Positions 8,860-16,192 of a stretch of 64,000 nucleotides of DNA are shown in pieces. The translations under genes and the position numbers were made by a program. Within the stretch, counting starts at the first letter, position 1, and every line of letters starts with the position of its first letter. The notes under the pieces are model-generated. The model made no database searches. It was not told the origin of the DNA and was given only the letters and a program-made list of their open reading frames with translations. This DNA is from Pelagimonas sp. (GTDB taxonomy: Bacteria > Pseudomonadota > Alphaproteobacteria > Rhodobacterales > Rhodobacteraceae), in NCBI GenBank assembly GCA_025210265.1, contig JAOASD010000004.1:1-64000 (forward strand), written 5' to 3'.

Positions 8860-9045
8860 CGACAGATGGTTCCCAAAGGGTGTGCCCTGAGGGATGAAAA
8901 GGGAACACGGTGCGGCGCAAGCCAAGTCCGTGACTGCCCCCGCAACTGTAAGCGGAGAGCAACGCTGTAACACCACTGGCCCGTCACGGGCTGGGAAGGA
9001 CAGCCTAGCCAAGACCCGCAAGTCAGGAGACCTGCCATCAGATGT
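8860..9045 (+). promoter_or_regulatory. cobalamin (adenosylcobalamin-type) riboswitch
   Basis: The conserved blocks of the B12 riboswitch occur in order: AAAGGGAACACGGTGCGGCG at 8897-8916, the GCCAAGTCCGTGACTGCCCC block, CGCAACTGTAAGCGGAGAGC (the B12 box core), CCACTGGCCC, CTGGGAAGGAC, and AAGACCCGCAAGTCAGGAGA with CCTGCCATC. P1 can form between GATGG at 8865 and CCATC at 9035. When cobalamin binds, such elements repress the downstream genes. Here they are a 28-aa ORF, DUF1636 and a complete ABC importer, which supports cobalamin or a corrinoid as the transported ligand. Confidence 0.95.
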
Positions 9046-9054
9046 TCAACTGAC

Positions 9055-9080
9055 CCAAGGCGGGGCGCCTTGGAAGGAGG
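9055..9080 (+). promoter_or_regulatory. hairpin adjoining a strong Shine-Dalgarno (riboswitch expression platform)
   Basis: CCAAGGC (9055-9061) and GCCTTGG (9067-9073) form a perfect 7-bp stem. The very strong ribosome binding site GGAAGGAGG (9072-9080) begins within the 3' arm and ends 4 bases before ATG 9085. There is no T-tract, so control is more likely at translation initiation than by termination. Confidence 0.55.
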
Positions 9081-9084
9081 CTCT

Positions 9085-9171
9085 ATGGCACGTCTGACGT
9101 GTGATGACATTCTGGCTACCTTCGATCCGCACCCGCTGATGTGCGAGGATCCCGATGTCGACAGTCTCTGA
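9085..9171 (+). CDS. 28-aa small ORF between riboswitch and DUF1636 gene
   Basis: ATG 9085 to TGA 9169 encodes MARLTCDDILATFDPHPLMC followed by EDPDVDSL. It owns the strongest ribosome binding site of the operon (GGAAGGAGG, 4-nt spacer), and its end overlaps the start of the DUF1636 gene at 9155 by 17 bases. It may be translated to couple riboswitch control to the next gene, or be a functional micropeptide; it has two Cys and is acidic. No family is recognised. Some annotations would skip it because of its length. Confidence 0.6.
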   Translation: MARLTCDDILATFDPHPLMCEDPDVDSL

Positions 9172-9535
9172 TCATACGCTTTTGATCTGCAGCACATGCC
9201 ACGGCCCGGCCGAAGCCCGGCGGCTGAAATCCCTGTTGCAGCCGTTATTGCCCGCTGGGGTTGGGCTGCGTGCGGTGGATTGCATGGCGGGCTGTGACCA
9301 TCCGGTTGCGGTGGGACTGCAGGCGGAGGGCAAGGCCTCTTACCTGTTTGGGCCGATCGAAAGCGCAGTGGATGTCGCTGCCCTGGGCGATTTTGCGCAT
9401 CAATATCTGGCGCATGACACGGGCTGGACCTCGGCCAGTGATCGCCCGATGGCGCTGTATCACAAAACTCTGGCGCGGATGCCTGCGCTGAAACCCAGCA
9501 CAGGGGGCCAGCATGAAGGGGGCCAGCATGGATGA
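9155..9535 (+). CDS. DUF1636 family, ferredoxin-like metal-binding protein
   Basis: 126 residues. Cys12 and Cys15 (LICSTCHGP) and Cys43 and Cys47 (DCMAGCDHP) fit the spacing of thioredoxin-fold [2Fe-2S] ferredoxins, the fold expected for DUF1636. It is the first full-size gene after the cobalamin riboswitch and overlaps the ABC ATPase gene, so it belongs to the same regulon. A role in cobalamin reduction or cobalt handling is plausible but not demonstrated. The C-terminal repeat GGQHE-GGQHG results from a 15-bp tandem duplication at 9502-9530 that also doubles the ribosome binding site and ATG of the next gene. Confidence 0.85.
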   Translation: MSTVSDHTLLICSTCHGPAEARRLKSLLQPLLPAGVGLRAVDCMAGCDHPVAVGLQAEGKASYLFGPIESAVDVAALGDFAHQYLAHDTGWTSASDRPMALYHKTLARMPALKPSTGGQHEGGQHG

Positions 9536-10307
9536 GTTTCTGACCGTGTCGGGGCTGGAATATTACGCGCTGAATGGCGATTGCCTGTTGCGCAACCTGT
9601 CCTTTGAACTGCCCAAAGGGGCGCGTCTGGCGATTGCCGGGCCGAACGGGGCAGGCAAGACCACGCTGCTGAACCTGCTGTCCGGTGTCGAAGACATCGC
9701 GCTGGGAGAGATCACCATTGACGGGCAGGGGTTGCGCCGGATGCCGGTGTCGCAGCGCGCCCGTCGCATCGCACTGGTCAGCCAGCACGCCGCCCCGGAC
9801 GGGCGGTTGAAACTGCGCGATTATGTGGCGCTGGGGCAGATGCCGATCTGGGCGGATTACTCCTCTGCGGAACATGGTGCGGCGCTGGATCGCATTCTGG
9901 CCCTGACCGGCCTGACCCCTCTGGCCGGTAGTCCGATGGAGCGCCTGTCCGGCGGGGAACGTCAGCGCGCCCATATTGCCCGCGCTCTGGCTCAGAAACC
10001 GCAGATCCTGTTCCTGGATGAACCGACAAACCATCTGGATCCCGATGCCAAGGGGCGGATGCTGTCGCTGGTCGCGGCGCTGGGCGTGACCGTGATCATG
10101 GTGGTGCATGATCTGGTGATGATCCCGGAATTTGCCACCCATATCGCCCTGATGAAAGACACCCGCCTGACCGGCTTTGGTCCGGTTGCGGATGTGCTGA
10201 CCCCCGAGGCGGTCAAAGACACGTTTGGCGTCGATTATCTACTGTTGCCCCATGGCGACAGGCAGATCCCGGTGCTGGATATCAGAAAAACAGACATCCA
10301 TATTTAA
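9513..10307 (+). CDS. ABC transporter ATPase, cobalamin/corrinoid uptake (BtuD-like)
   Basis: 264 residues from ATG 9513, or 259 from ATG 9528; each ATG is preceded by the same AGGGGGCCAGC, so either start works. The Walker A motif is GPNGAGKTT at residues 43-51, the signature is LSGGERQRAHIARALA, and Walker B is ILFLDEPTNHLD with the switch His in MVVHD. It is the FecE/BtuD-type ATPase that powers import through the FecCD-like permease encoded two genes downstream. The gene overlaps DUF1636 by 23 bases and precedes the binding protein by 12. Cobalamin specificity is inferred from the riboswitch; iron-siderophore systems use the same fold. Confidence 0.9.
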   Translation: MKGASMDEFLTVSGLEYYALNGDCLLRNLSFELPKGARLAIAGPNGAGKTTLLNLLSGVEDIALGEITIDGQGLRRMPVSQRARRIALVSQHAAPDGRLKLRDYVALGQMPIWADYSSAEHGAALDRILALTGLTPLAGSPMERLSGGERQRAHIARALAQKPQILFLDEPTNHLDPDAKGRMLSLVAALGVTVIMVVHDLVMIPEFATHIALMKDTRLTGFGPVADVLTPEAVKDTFGVDYLLLPHGDRQIPVLDIRKTDIHI

Positions 10308-10319
10308 GGAGACTTTCGG

Positions 10320-11264
10320 ATGATGAAATACGGTTCAGTGGCTCTGCTGCTGGCGCTGGGCACGGCTGCGTCAGCCGAGATCAGCGTCGATAACTGTGGC
10401 GAGGCGTTGGTGTTCGAAAACACGCCCGAACGCATCGTTGTGCATGATATGAACATGACCGACATGGCCTTTGCGCTGGGTCTGCAGGACAAGATCGTTG
10501 GCCTGACCGGCATCACCGGCTGGTACAAGACCAGCCCTGATTTTGACGCTCTGCGCGGGGAAATTCCCGAACTGGCGCCGAAATACCCGACGGTCGAAAA
10601 CCTGGTCGCGGTGTCGCCCGACATGTTCTTTGCCGGTTGGTATTACGGCATGAAACCCGGCGGCGACGTGACCCCGGACACGCTGGAACCCTTTGGCATC
10701 AAGACCATGGTTCTGACCGAAAGCTGTGTGCACCAGCATGATGGCCGCCCCGAAGCGTCCATGGACCTGCTGTTCAATGACGTGCTGCGTCTGGGGCAGG
10801 TGATGGATGTGTCGGACAAAGCTGCCATGCTGGTGGATGGCTGGAAAACCCAGCTGGCCGGGATCGAAGCCAAGACCGCAGACGTGGAAAAACCCCGTGT
10901 CTTCCTGCTGGACGGTCCGGCGGATGCGCCTTTTACCTCGGGCAAATTCGCGATCCCCGATGCGATGATTTCCGCGGCGGGCGGCAGCAATGTGACCCAT
11001 GACATGGACACCAGCTGGGGTCGGACCTCGTGGGAAACCGTTGCGGCGGCGAACCCGGAGTTCCTCGTGCTGCTGGATTACCAGACCGGCAATGGCGCGG
11101 CGGACACGTTCCAGTTCCTCAAGGATCACCCGGTGATGTCCCTGACCGACGCGGTCAAGAACGAACGCTGGATTGGCCTGCGCTACGAAGAGCTGACTCC
11201 GGGGCCGGCAAACATCGAAGCCATTGAAAAGATGGCCAAAGCGATGCACCCGGACCTGTTCTAA
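10320..11264 (+). CDS. periplasmic binding protein of the riboswitch-controlled ABC importer (BtuF-like)
   Basis: 314 residues. A signal peptide (MMKYGSVALLLALGTAASAE) directs export. The mature part has the type-III binding-protein layout: ENTPERIVVHDMNMTDMAFALGL, a long helix region, and the second lobe beginning RVFLLDGPADAPFTSG. The start has an AAGGAG ribosome binding site 8 bases upstream. It delivers the ligand, probably cobalamin or another corrinoid, to the permease encoded 1 bp downstream. Cys27 and Cys140 in the ORF could form a disulphide. Confidence 0.88.
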   Translation: MMKYGSVALLLALGTAASAEISVDNCGEALVFENTPERIVVHDMNMTDMAFALGLQDKIVGLTGITGWYKTSPDFDALRGEIPELAPKYPTVENLVAVSPDMFFAGWYYGMKPGGDVTPDTLEPFGIKTMVLTESCVHQHDGRPEASMDLLFNDVLRLGQVMDVSDKAAMLVDGWKTQLAGIEAKTADVEKPRVFLLDGPADAPFTSGKFAIPDAMISAAGGSNVTHDMDTSWGRTSWETVAAANPEFLVLLDYQTGNGAADTFQFLKDHPVMSLTDAVKNERWIGLRYEELTPGPANIEAIEKMAKAMHPDLF

Positions 11265-11265
11265 G

Positions 11266-12276
11266 ATGACCCGATTGGGGTTCAGCCTGATTGCGGGGGT
11301 GGCCATTCTGGCGGCCCTCATTTTGCTGTCGGTTCTGTATGGCAGCACGGTGATCCCGGTGCCGGATGTGATCACGGCGATTTTGGTTGGGCTTGGCGGT
11401 GGGGCTGCGGATCCTGGTCCAATGGATCGGATCATTCTGGATCTGCGCCTGCCGCGCGCGCTGTTCTCGGCCATCATTGGCGCAGGGCTGGGCGTGGTTG
11501 GGGTGGTGCTGCAAACCACCACTCGTAACGATCTGGCGGATCCGTTTCTGTTCGGCCTGTCCTCGGGCGCGGCGGCGGGGGCGGTTCTGGTGATCACGGT
11601 CACGGGCGACGTTCTGGGCATCTGGACCCTGCCTTTGGCGGCGTTCTGCGGTGGCATCGTGGCTTCGGGGATTGTGCTGGCCTTGGTGCAGCGGCTGCGC
11701 AGCAGCGCCCCGGAAAAGTTGATCCTGGCCGGGCTGGCGGTGTCCTTTCTGTTTTCGGCGATCACCAATTACCTGATCTTTGCCGGGGACAGCCGGGCGG
11801 CGCATTCGGTGATCTTTTGGATGCTGGGCGGGCTGGGCCTGTCGCGCTGGGAAACCCTGCCGCTGGTGCTGGTCGGGCTGGGCATGATCGCCGCCTATGC
11901 GCTGTATCGGCGGCGCTGGCTGGACGCGCTGCTGGCAGGCGATGTCACGGCGCTGAGCCTGGGTGTGCCGGTGCATCGGCTGCGCATGATGATGTTTCTG
12001 GTCGCGGCCCTGTCCACGGCGACATTTGTGTCGGTGGCCGGGGTGATCGGCTTTGTCGGGTTGATGGTGCCGCATCTGGCGCGCGGCATTGCCGGGCCGC
12101 TGCACAGCGCGCTGATCCCGACAGCGGCCCTGATCGGGGCGATCCTGCTGACCGCCTCGGATATTCTGTCGCGGGTTCTGCTGGCCCCGCAGGAACTGCC
12201 GGTCGGGGTGGTGACGACCTCGTTGGGGGCGGTGTTTGTGTTTGTTCTGCTGCTTGGCAAAGGGCAGCGGCGGTAA
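11266..12276 (+). CDS. FecCD-family permease of the cobalamin/corrinoid importer
   Basis: 336 residues from ATG 11266, one base after the preceding stop. The frame is open further upstream, but that part overlaps the binding-protein gene. About ten membrane helices are present. Family motifs are LDLRLPRALFSAIIGAGLG, DPFLFGLSSGAAAGA and the ATPase-coupling segment VAGVIGFVGLMVPHLARGIAG, then EL-P-GVVTTSLGAVF at the end. It forms the inner-membrane channel. This is the last gene of the riboswitch operon; a strong hairpin follows at 12284. Confidence 0.92.
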   Translation: MTRLGFSLIAGVAILAALILLSVLYGSTVIPVPDVITAILVGLGGGAADPGPMDRIILDLRLPRALFSAIIGAGLGVVGVVLQTTTRNDLADPFLFGLSSGAAAGAVLVITVTGDVLGIWTLPLAAFCGGIVASGIVLALVQRLRSSAPEKLILAGLAVSFLFSAITNYLIFAGDSRAAHSVIFWMLGGLGLSRWETLPLVLVGLGMIAAYALYRRRWLDALLAGDVTALSLGVPVHRLRMMMFLVAALSTATFVSVAGVIGFVGLMVPHLARGIAGPLHSALIPTAALIGAILLTASDILSRVLLAPQELPVGVVTTSLGAVFVFVLLLGKGQRR

Positions 12277-12283
12277 CGAGTAT

Positions 12284-12309
12284 GCGCCCGCCCATGACCG
12301 GGCGGGCGC
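12284..12309 (+). terminator. hairpin after the cobalamin-transport operon
   Basis: GCGCCCGCCC and GGGCGGGCGC form a perfect 10-bp stem with a 6-nt loop, 7 bp past the permease stop. Only GTGTTT follows instead of a clean T-run, so termination may be helped by the next palindrome at 12339. Confidence 0.6.
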
Positions 12310-12338
12310 GTGTTTCCCGGCCTGTTTGCCGGGTGGGG

Positions 12339-12391
12339 GGTTAAAAACCCACCTTACGGTCTGATTGCTGGGGTAGGGTGGGTTTTTAACC
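12339..12391. repeat. dispersed palindrome (GGTGGGTTTTTAACC type) in two inverted copies
   Basis: GGTTAAAAACCCACCTTAC at 12339-12357 and GTAGGGTGGGTTTTTAACC at 12373-12391 are inverted copies (18 of 19 match) around a 15-nt loop. Each arm is itself partly palindromic. A related palindrome, GGTGGGTT-gaa-AACCCACC, recurs at 29622-29640. The element lies between convergent genes and could act as a bidirectional terminator or be a REP-like repeat. Confidence 0.75.
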
Positions 12392-12405
12392 CACCGTTCC
12401 TGGCC

Positions 12406-13176
12406 TTAGCGGTTGAACGCCGGTTTGCGCTTTTCGACAAAGGCAGTCATGCCCTCGACCTGCGCCTCGCTGCCATACAGCGCGTGATACATCTGCCGTT
12501 CATAGCGCACACCCGCATCCAGCGATCCCTGATCGGCCTCCAGTACACAGGCGCGGGCCATCATCGTGATGTCCTTGGCGTAGCTTGCGATACGCTGGGC
12601 GGTCTCCATCGCTTGCTCTATGATCTGATCATCGGCAATCACGCGCGAGGTCAGCCCAAGGCGCAGGGCCTCATGCGCGTCGATCATACGGCCGGTCAGG
12701 ATCAGATCCATCGCCGCCGCCTTGCCGATCAACCGGGTCAGGCGCTGGGTGCCGCCAATGCCGGGGATACAGCCGATCTTGACCTCGGGCTGGCCAAAGC
12801 GCGCCGTGTCCGAGGCCAGCAGCAGGTCGCACATCATCGCCACCTCGCAGCCGCCTCCCAGCGCATAGCCCCGCACCACCGCGATTTTCGGCGTGCGCAG
12901 TGCGGCAAAGCGATCCCAGGGGGCAAAGTAATCCTCGGCATACATGCTGGCATAATCATGCTGCATCAGCTCTTTGATATCGGCCCCGGCGGCAAAGGCG
13001 CGGTCATTCCCGGTCAGGACAATCGCCCCGATGCCGGGATCGGAGTCAAAGCCCGTGGCGGCCTGCAGTACCTCTTGCATGACCTGCGAATTAAGCGCGT
13101 TTAATGCCTCGGGCCGGTCAAAGCGGATCGTTGCGACCCGCCCTGTGACCTCAGTTTTGATCGTGTGATAGCCCAT
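12406..13176 (-). CDS. enoyl-CoA hydratase/isomerase family protein
   Basis: 256 residues from ATG 13176, which matches the family length and follows the upstream stop by 1 bp; a longer frame would overlap the upstream gene. The crotonase core is clear: AFAAGADIKEL (oxyanion hole), YALGGGCEVAMMCDLLLAS with one catalytic Glu, and FGQPEVKIGCIPGIGGTQRL with the second. It should hydrate trans-2-enoyl-CoA in beta-oxidation or a related route. Its tight linkage to an adenylating ligase and a membrane flavoprotein hints at a dedicated acyl pathway. Confidence 0.92.
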   Translation of the reverse strand: MGYHTIKTEVTGRVATIRFDRPEALNALNSQVMQEVLQAATGFDSDPGIGAIVLTGNDRAFAAGADIKELMQHDYASMYAEDYFAPWDRFAALRTPKIAVVRGYALGGGCEVAMMCDLLLASDTARFGQPEVKIGCIPGIGGTQRLTRLIGKAAAMDLILTGRMIDAHEALRLGLTSRVIADDQIIEQAMETAQRIASYAKDITMMARACVLEADQGSLDAGVRYERQMYHALYGSEAQVEGMTAFVEKRKPAFNR

Positions 13177-13177
13177 C

Positions 13178-14491
13178 TCAGCTGTCCCAGATTGCGCCAT
13201 AGGCAGGGATGCCAAGGCTTTCCATGTCATGCACAACCTTGCGGGTGAGCTTTTGGTTCGAAATCACAATCACCGCCTCGGCACCGCTTTCGCGCACGGC
13301 CTGCAGGGCCAGAGCGGACAGATCGGGTTTGCCATCCGTGACCGTGTCCCAGATCACAGGGTTCGGGGTGTTGGCCTCGATCTCATCCACCAGCGCGTCG
13401 CCATAGGTCTTGCGCGGGGCGCGGGTGGACCAGATCAGGCGATTGGGCACTTTGCCTTTCAGAAGGTGGGGCAGGATGGGGCCAATGCCCGAACCGGTGC
13501 CAACATAGACCACGCTGGTGAACAGCTCTTCGATGCGGGCCACGCCGGATGTGGTGATGCCTTTGACCCAGACATGGTCTGGCGGGTTGTTGATGAAGTC
13601 CCCGGTCCAGTCGCCCGCGCGGCTGATTGCCAGACGATAGCCCTCTTCATTGGGGGCGGGGATATTGGCAAAGGAATGGTACTGGCCCAGCGGCGTGTGC
13701 GAAATCGCGTTAGAGCTGCCAGCAAAGGGCGTGTCGCCATAGTTAAACCGCGCCAGAACCACGTGGTCCGAGGGTTTGTCGATCTCGACCTTGACCCGTT
13801 TCAGGCTTAACCAGGGCGAGGCAATCGACAGGGTCAGAATGCACAGCATCCAAAAGGCGGGGGTTTCCATCGCAGGCACGCCAGCATCGCGGGCAATCGA
13901 CAGGGTCTGCCCCCAGAACAGCGCCAGCACGGTCCAGCCGACAAAACGGTGCGTGCGTTCAAACAGGTCGTGATAGCGTGCGCGGATCGGGCCGATCGCG
14001 GTGACAATCATCAGCGCCATCAGGGCAACCATGGCTGCGCTCAGCCCCAGTGTCAGGTCCGAGGGCAGGGCCGCGCCGCTCAGCCGGTTGGCGATCATTG
14101 CATAGGTCAGAAAACCCAGCCAGATCGCGCCTGCCACGGTGCCGCCAGAGTGCAAACCCCCGAAATGGAACACTTTGCCAGCGCCCCAACGCATCCAAAG
14201 CGGCCAGCTGGTGGGGATGCGGGTGGCCAGCCAGAACAGCGCATTCACCACGCGCTGCTGGCGGATCAAAATGCCCAGAGACAGGTTGATCAGGGCCAGA
14301 TCCGCGATGCGATCCAGCGCAAAGGCACCCTCGGAAAACCACACCCCATCGCGCAGCCCGATCACAAAGACCGCAAGGTTGACCGCCGCCACCAGAAAGG
14401 CCAGCCGGCGATATTCCATCAGCGCCGGGTGGCGGGTGACGCGCCGCCAGGACGGCGTGCGCGTTTCAATATCAAGCGTTTCAACGGACAT
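13178..14491 (-). CDS. ferric-reductase-like membrane flavoprotein (TmpA-like)
   Basis: 437 residues. Roughly the first 230 hold six hydrophobic segments with His residues inside (VFHFGGLHSGG, LFERTHRFVGW), as in the ferric-reductase/NOX membrane domain. The rest is a ferredoxin-NADP reductase-like part: an FAD-domain barrel (LARFNYGDTPFAG), then VVYVGTGSGIGPILPHLL (NAD(P)-binding glycine motif) and RLIWSTRAP. The start codon overlaps the upstream ligase stop (TGATG), so translation is coupled. From memory, fungal TmpA-type flavoproteins show this layout and are linked or fused to an adenylating domain; that comparison is not verified here. Substrate unknown. Confidence 0.75.
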   Translation of the reverse strand: MSVETLDIETRTPSWRRVTRHPALMEYRRLAFLVAAVNLAVFVIGLRDGVWFSEGAFALDRIADLALINLSLGILIRQQRVVNALFWLATRIPTSWPLWMRWGAGKVFHFGGLHSGGTVAGAIWLGFLTYAMIANRLSGAALPSDLTLGLSAAMVALMALMIVTAIGPIRARYHDLFERTHRFVGWTVLALFWGQTLSIARDAGVPAMETPAFWMLCILTLSIASPWLSLKRVKVEIDKPSDHVVLARFNYGDTPFAGSSNAISHTPLGQYHSFANIPAPNEEGYRLAISRAGDWTGDFINNPPDHVWVKGITTSGVARIEELFTSVVYVGTGSGIGPILPHLLKGKVPNRLIWSTRAPRKTYGDALVDEIEANTPNPVIWDTVTDGKPDLSALALQAVRESGAEAVIVISNQKLTRKVVHDMESLGIPAYGAIWDS

Positions 14492-16068
14492 CAGTTCAAT
14501 TCCACCCCTTGGGTTTCGATTTCTTTTGCGGCCAGCTCCAGCAGCAGGCGTTTGTCGATTTTGCCGCGCGCGGTGCGGGGCAGGCTGTCCAGCGCCATCA
14601 CCAGCGAAGGTTTGTTGTAATAAGGCAGGCGGGCGGTCACGGCGCGGCTGGCCAGTTGCGGGCAGGCCGTCGCGGGCGAGATAAAGCTGACCAGATTGCG
14701 GTTATCGAATTTCAGCGTCACCGCCTGTTCGCAGCCCGCAGCAGATTCCAGCGCCGAGGACACGCCGTCCAGCTCCACCCGAAAGCCGCGGATCTTCACC
14801 AGATCATCCACGCGGCCAAAATGCTCCAGCTCTCCGGTGTCGGTCCAGCGACCCAGATCGCGGGTGCGGAACATCATGTGGCCGGGGCGGAACGGGTCCG
14901 GGCGATAGCGGTCAGCGGTCAGTTCAGGATTGGCCAGATAGCCTGCGGTGACACAATCGCCGCCCGCCCACATTTCCCCCTTTTCGCCCATGGGCAGCGG
15001 GCGCAGATCATCATCCAGAATATAGACGGTGTTGTTGGGGGTCGGGCGACCGATGGACAGCACGTCTTTGTCCGGGTGATGCGGCTCGGCGGTGTTGATG
15101 ATCGTGGTCTCGGTCGGGCCGCAGCTGTTGTAAAAGGTGCAGAAAGACGCCCATTTGTCAGCCAGAGGGCGCGGGCAGGGCTCGCCCGCCACAGCGGCGG
15201 TTTTCACGTTTTGGCAGCGATCCGCATCCAGCGTGTTCAGGATTGACGGCGTACCGATCAGCACATCCACGCGCTCGGCGGTTTCCTGAATGGACTTGCC
15301 CCGGATCACCAGCGTCGCACCGTTGGACAGCGCCCCCAGCGTTTCCCACGCGGCCATGTCAAAGGCGATGGACAGGATCTGTCCCACGCGCAGACCGGGG
15401 CGCATCCCCAGATCCCCCGGTGCGGTTTGCAGGATGTTGCACAGGTTTTTATGCGTGACCTGCACTCCGTTCGGTACGCCGGTGGTGCCGGATGTGAACA
15501 GCATGATGGCCAGATCGTCGGGCTGGGCGTCGCTGGGCTGGGTCGTGACCGGTGACAATGTCGTGATGGGCAGTGTTTCGGGCAGGCCTGCGGGCAGTTT
15601 CGTGACCATCTTTTCCAGGGTCAGAACCACCTTTGCCCCGGTGGCGCGGGCGATATGCAGCAGCATGTCATTCGTGGCGACACCCACATGCTGAGGTACA
15701 TAAGTCGCGCCCAGCTTCATCGCGGCAAAGATGCCGATCACCATCTCAATCGAGCGTTCCAGATACAGGCACACCGCATCGCCGCGCGTCACACCGCGTT
15801 GTTGCAGCTGTGCGGCCCAGGCATTGGCCTGTGCGTTCAGCGCGCCATAAGTGATGGAGTTTCCCTGACATTCCACCGCGACAGCATCGGGCTGGGCCTG
15901 GGCAAAATGATGGAACCCGGCAAGGATCGTGTCAAAGCGGGGCGCAACCTCTGGCCCCCAGCCAAAGCGATGAAACGCCTGCTGATCTGCGGCGCTGAGC
16001 GCGGCAAACAGGTCAGGTGTGGGGACCGGTTCGGCGGTCTTTTGATTGTGAAACGGTGCTATCTGCAT
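14491..16068 (-). CDS. NRPS-like stand-alone adenylating enzyme (AMP-binding ligase)
   Basis: 525 residues from ATG 16068, chosen for GGGAG 8 bases upstream; ATG 16092 lacks a ribosome binding site. Adenylation-domain core motifs are present: LFTSGTTGVPNGVQVTHKN (A3), NSCGPTETTI (A5), GEMWAGGDCVTAGY (A6), RTRDLGRW (A7), VKIRGFRVEL (A8) and PRTARGKIDKRLL (A10 Lys). There is no carrier or condensation domain, so the adenylate must be passed to CoA, a separate carrier or another acceptor. The N-terminal FHRFGWGPEVAPRFDTI segment is typical of NRPS-like rather than acyl-CoA ligases. First gene of a three-gene translationally coupled set. Confidence 0.88.
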   Translation of the reverse strand: MQIAPFHNQKTAEPVPTPDLFAALSAADQQAFHRFGWGPEVAPRFDTILAGFHHFAQAQPDAVAVECQGNSITYGALNAQANAWAAQLQQRGVTRGDAVCLYLERSIEMVIGIFAAMKLGATYVPQHVGVATNDMLLHIARATGAKVVLTLEKMVTKLPAGLPETLPITTLSPVTTQPSDAQPDDLAIMLFTSGTTGVPNGVQVTHKNLCNILQTAPGDLGMRPGLRVGQILSIAFDMAAWETLGALSNGATLVIRGKSIQETAERVDVLIGTPSILNTLDADRCQNVKTAAVAGEPCPRPLADKWASFCTFYNSCGPTETTIINTAEPHHPDKDVLSIGRPTPNNTVYILDDDLRPLPMGEKGEMWAGGDCVTAGYLANPELTADRYRPDPFRPGHMMFRTRDLGRWTDTGELEHFGRVDDLVKIRGFRVELDGVSSALESAAGCEQAVTLKFDNRNLVSFISPATACPQLASRAVTARLPYYNKPSLVMALDSLPRTARGKIDKRLLLELAAKEIETQGVELN

Positions 16069-16104
16069 AAGGGAAACTCCCGGCTGGAACATGGCTCAAA
16101 AGCT

Positions 16105-16123
16105 AATGGGAAAAATTCCCATT
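16105..16123. promoter_or_regulatory. 19-bp palindrome, candidate operator
   Basis: AATGGGAA-AAA-TTCCCATT has perfect 8-bp arms. It sits 36 bp before the ligase start and 69 bp before the divergent DUF6502 gene, where a regulator could control both promoters. Confidence 0.5.
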
Positions 16124-16192
16124 CAAAAATCACATGCGTTCACATACGCTTGTGGCCCTTGAAAGATACGCATTCAGGCCAGATAAAAGCCT

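Noticed and set aside
8634-10142. 502-codon minus-strand frame across the riboswitch and ABC genes
   Set aside because: It runs antisense through the riboswitch and two clear genes; Gln/Arg/His-rich composition is typical of high-GC shadow frames.
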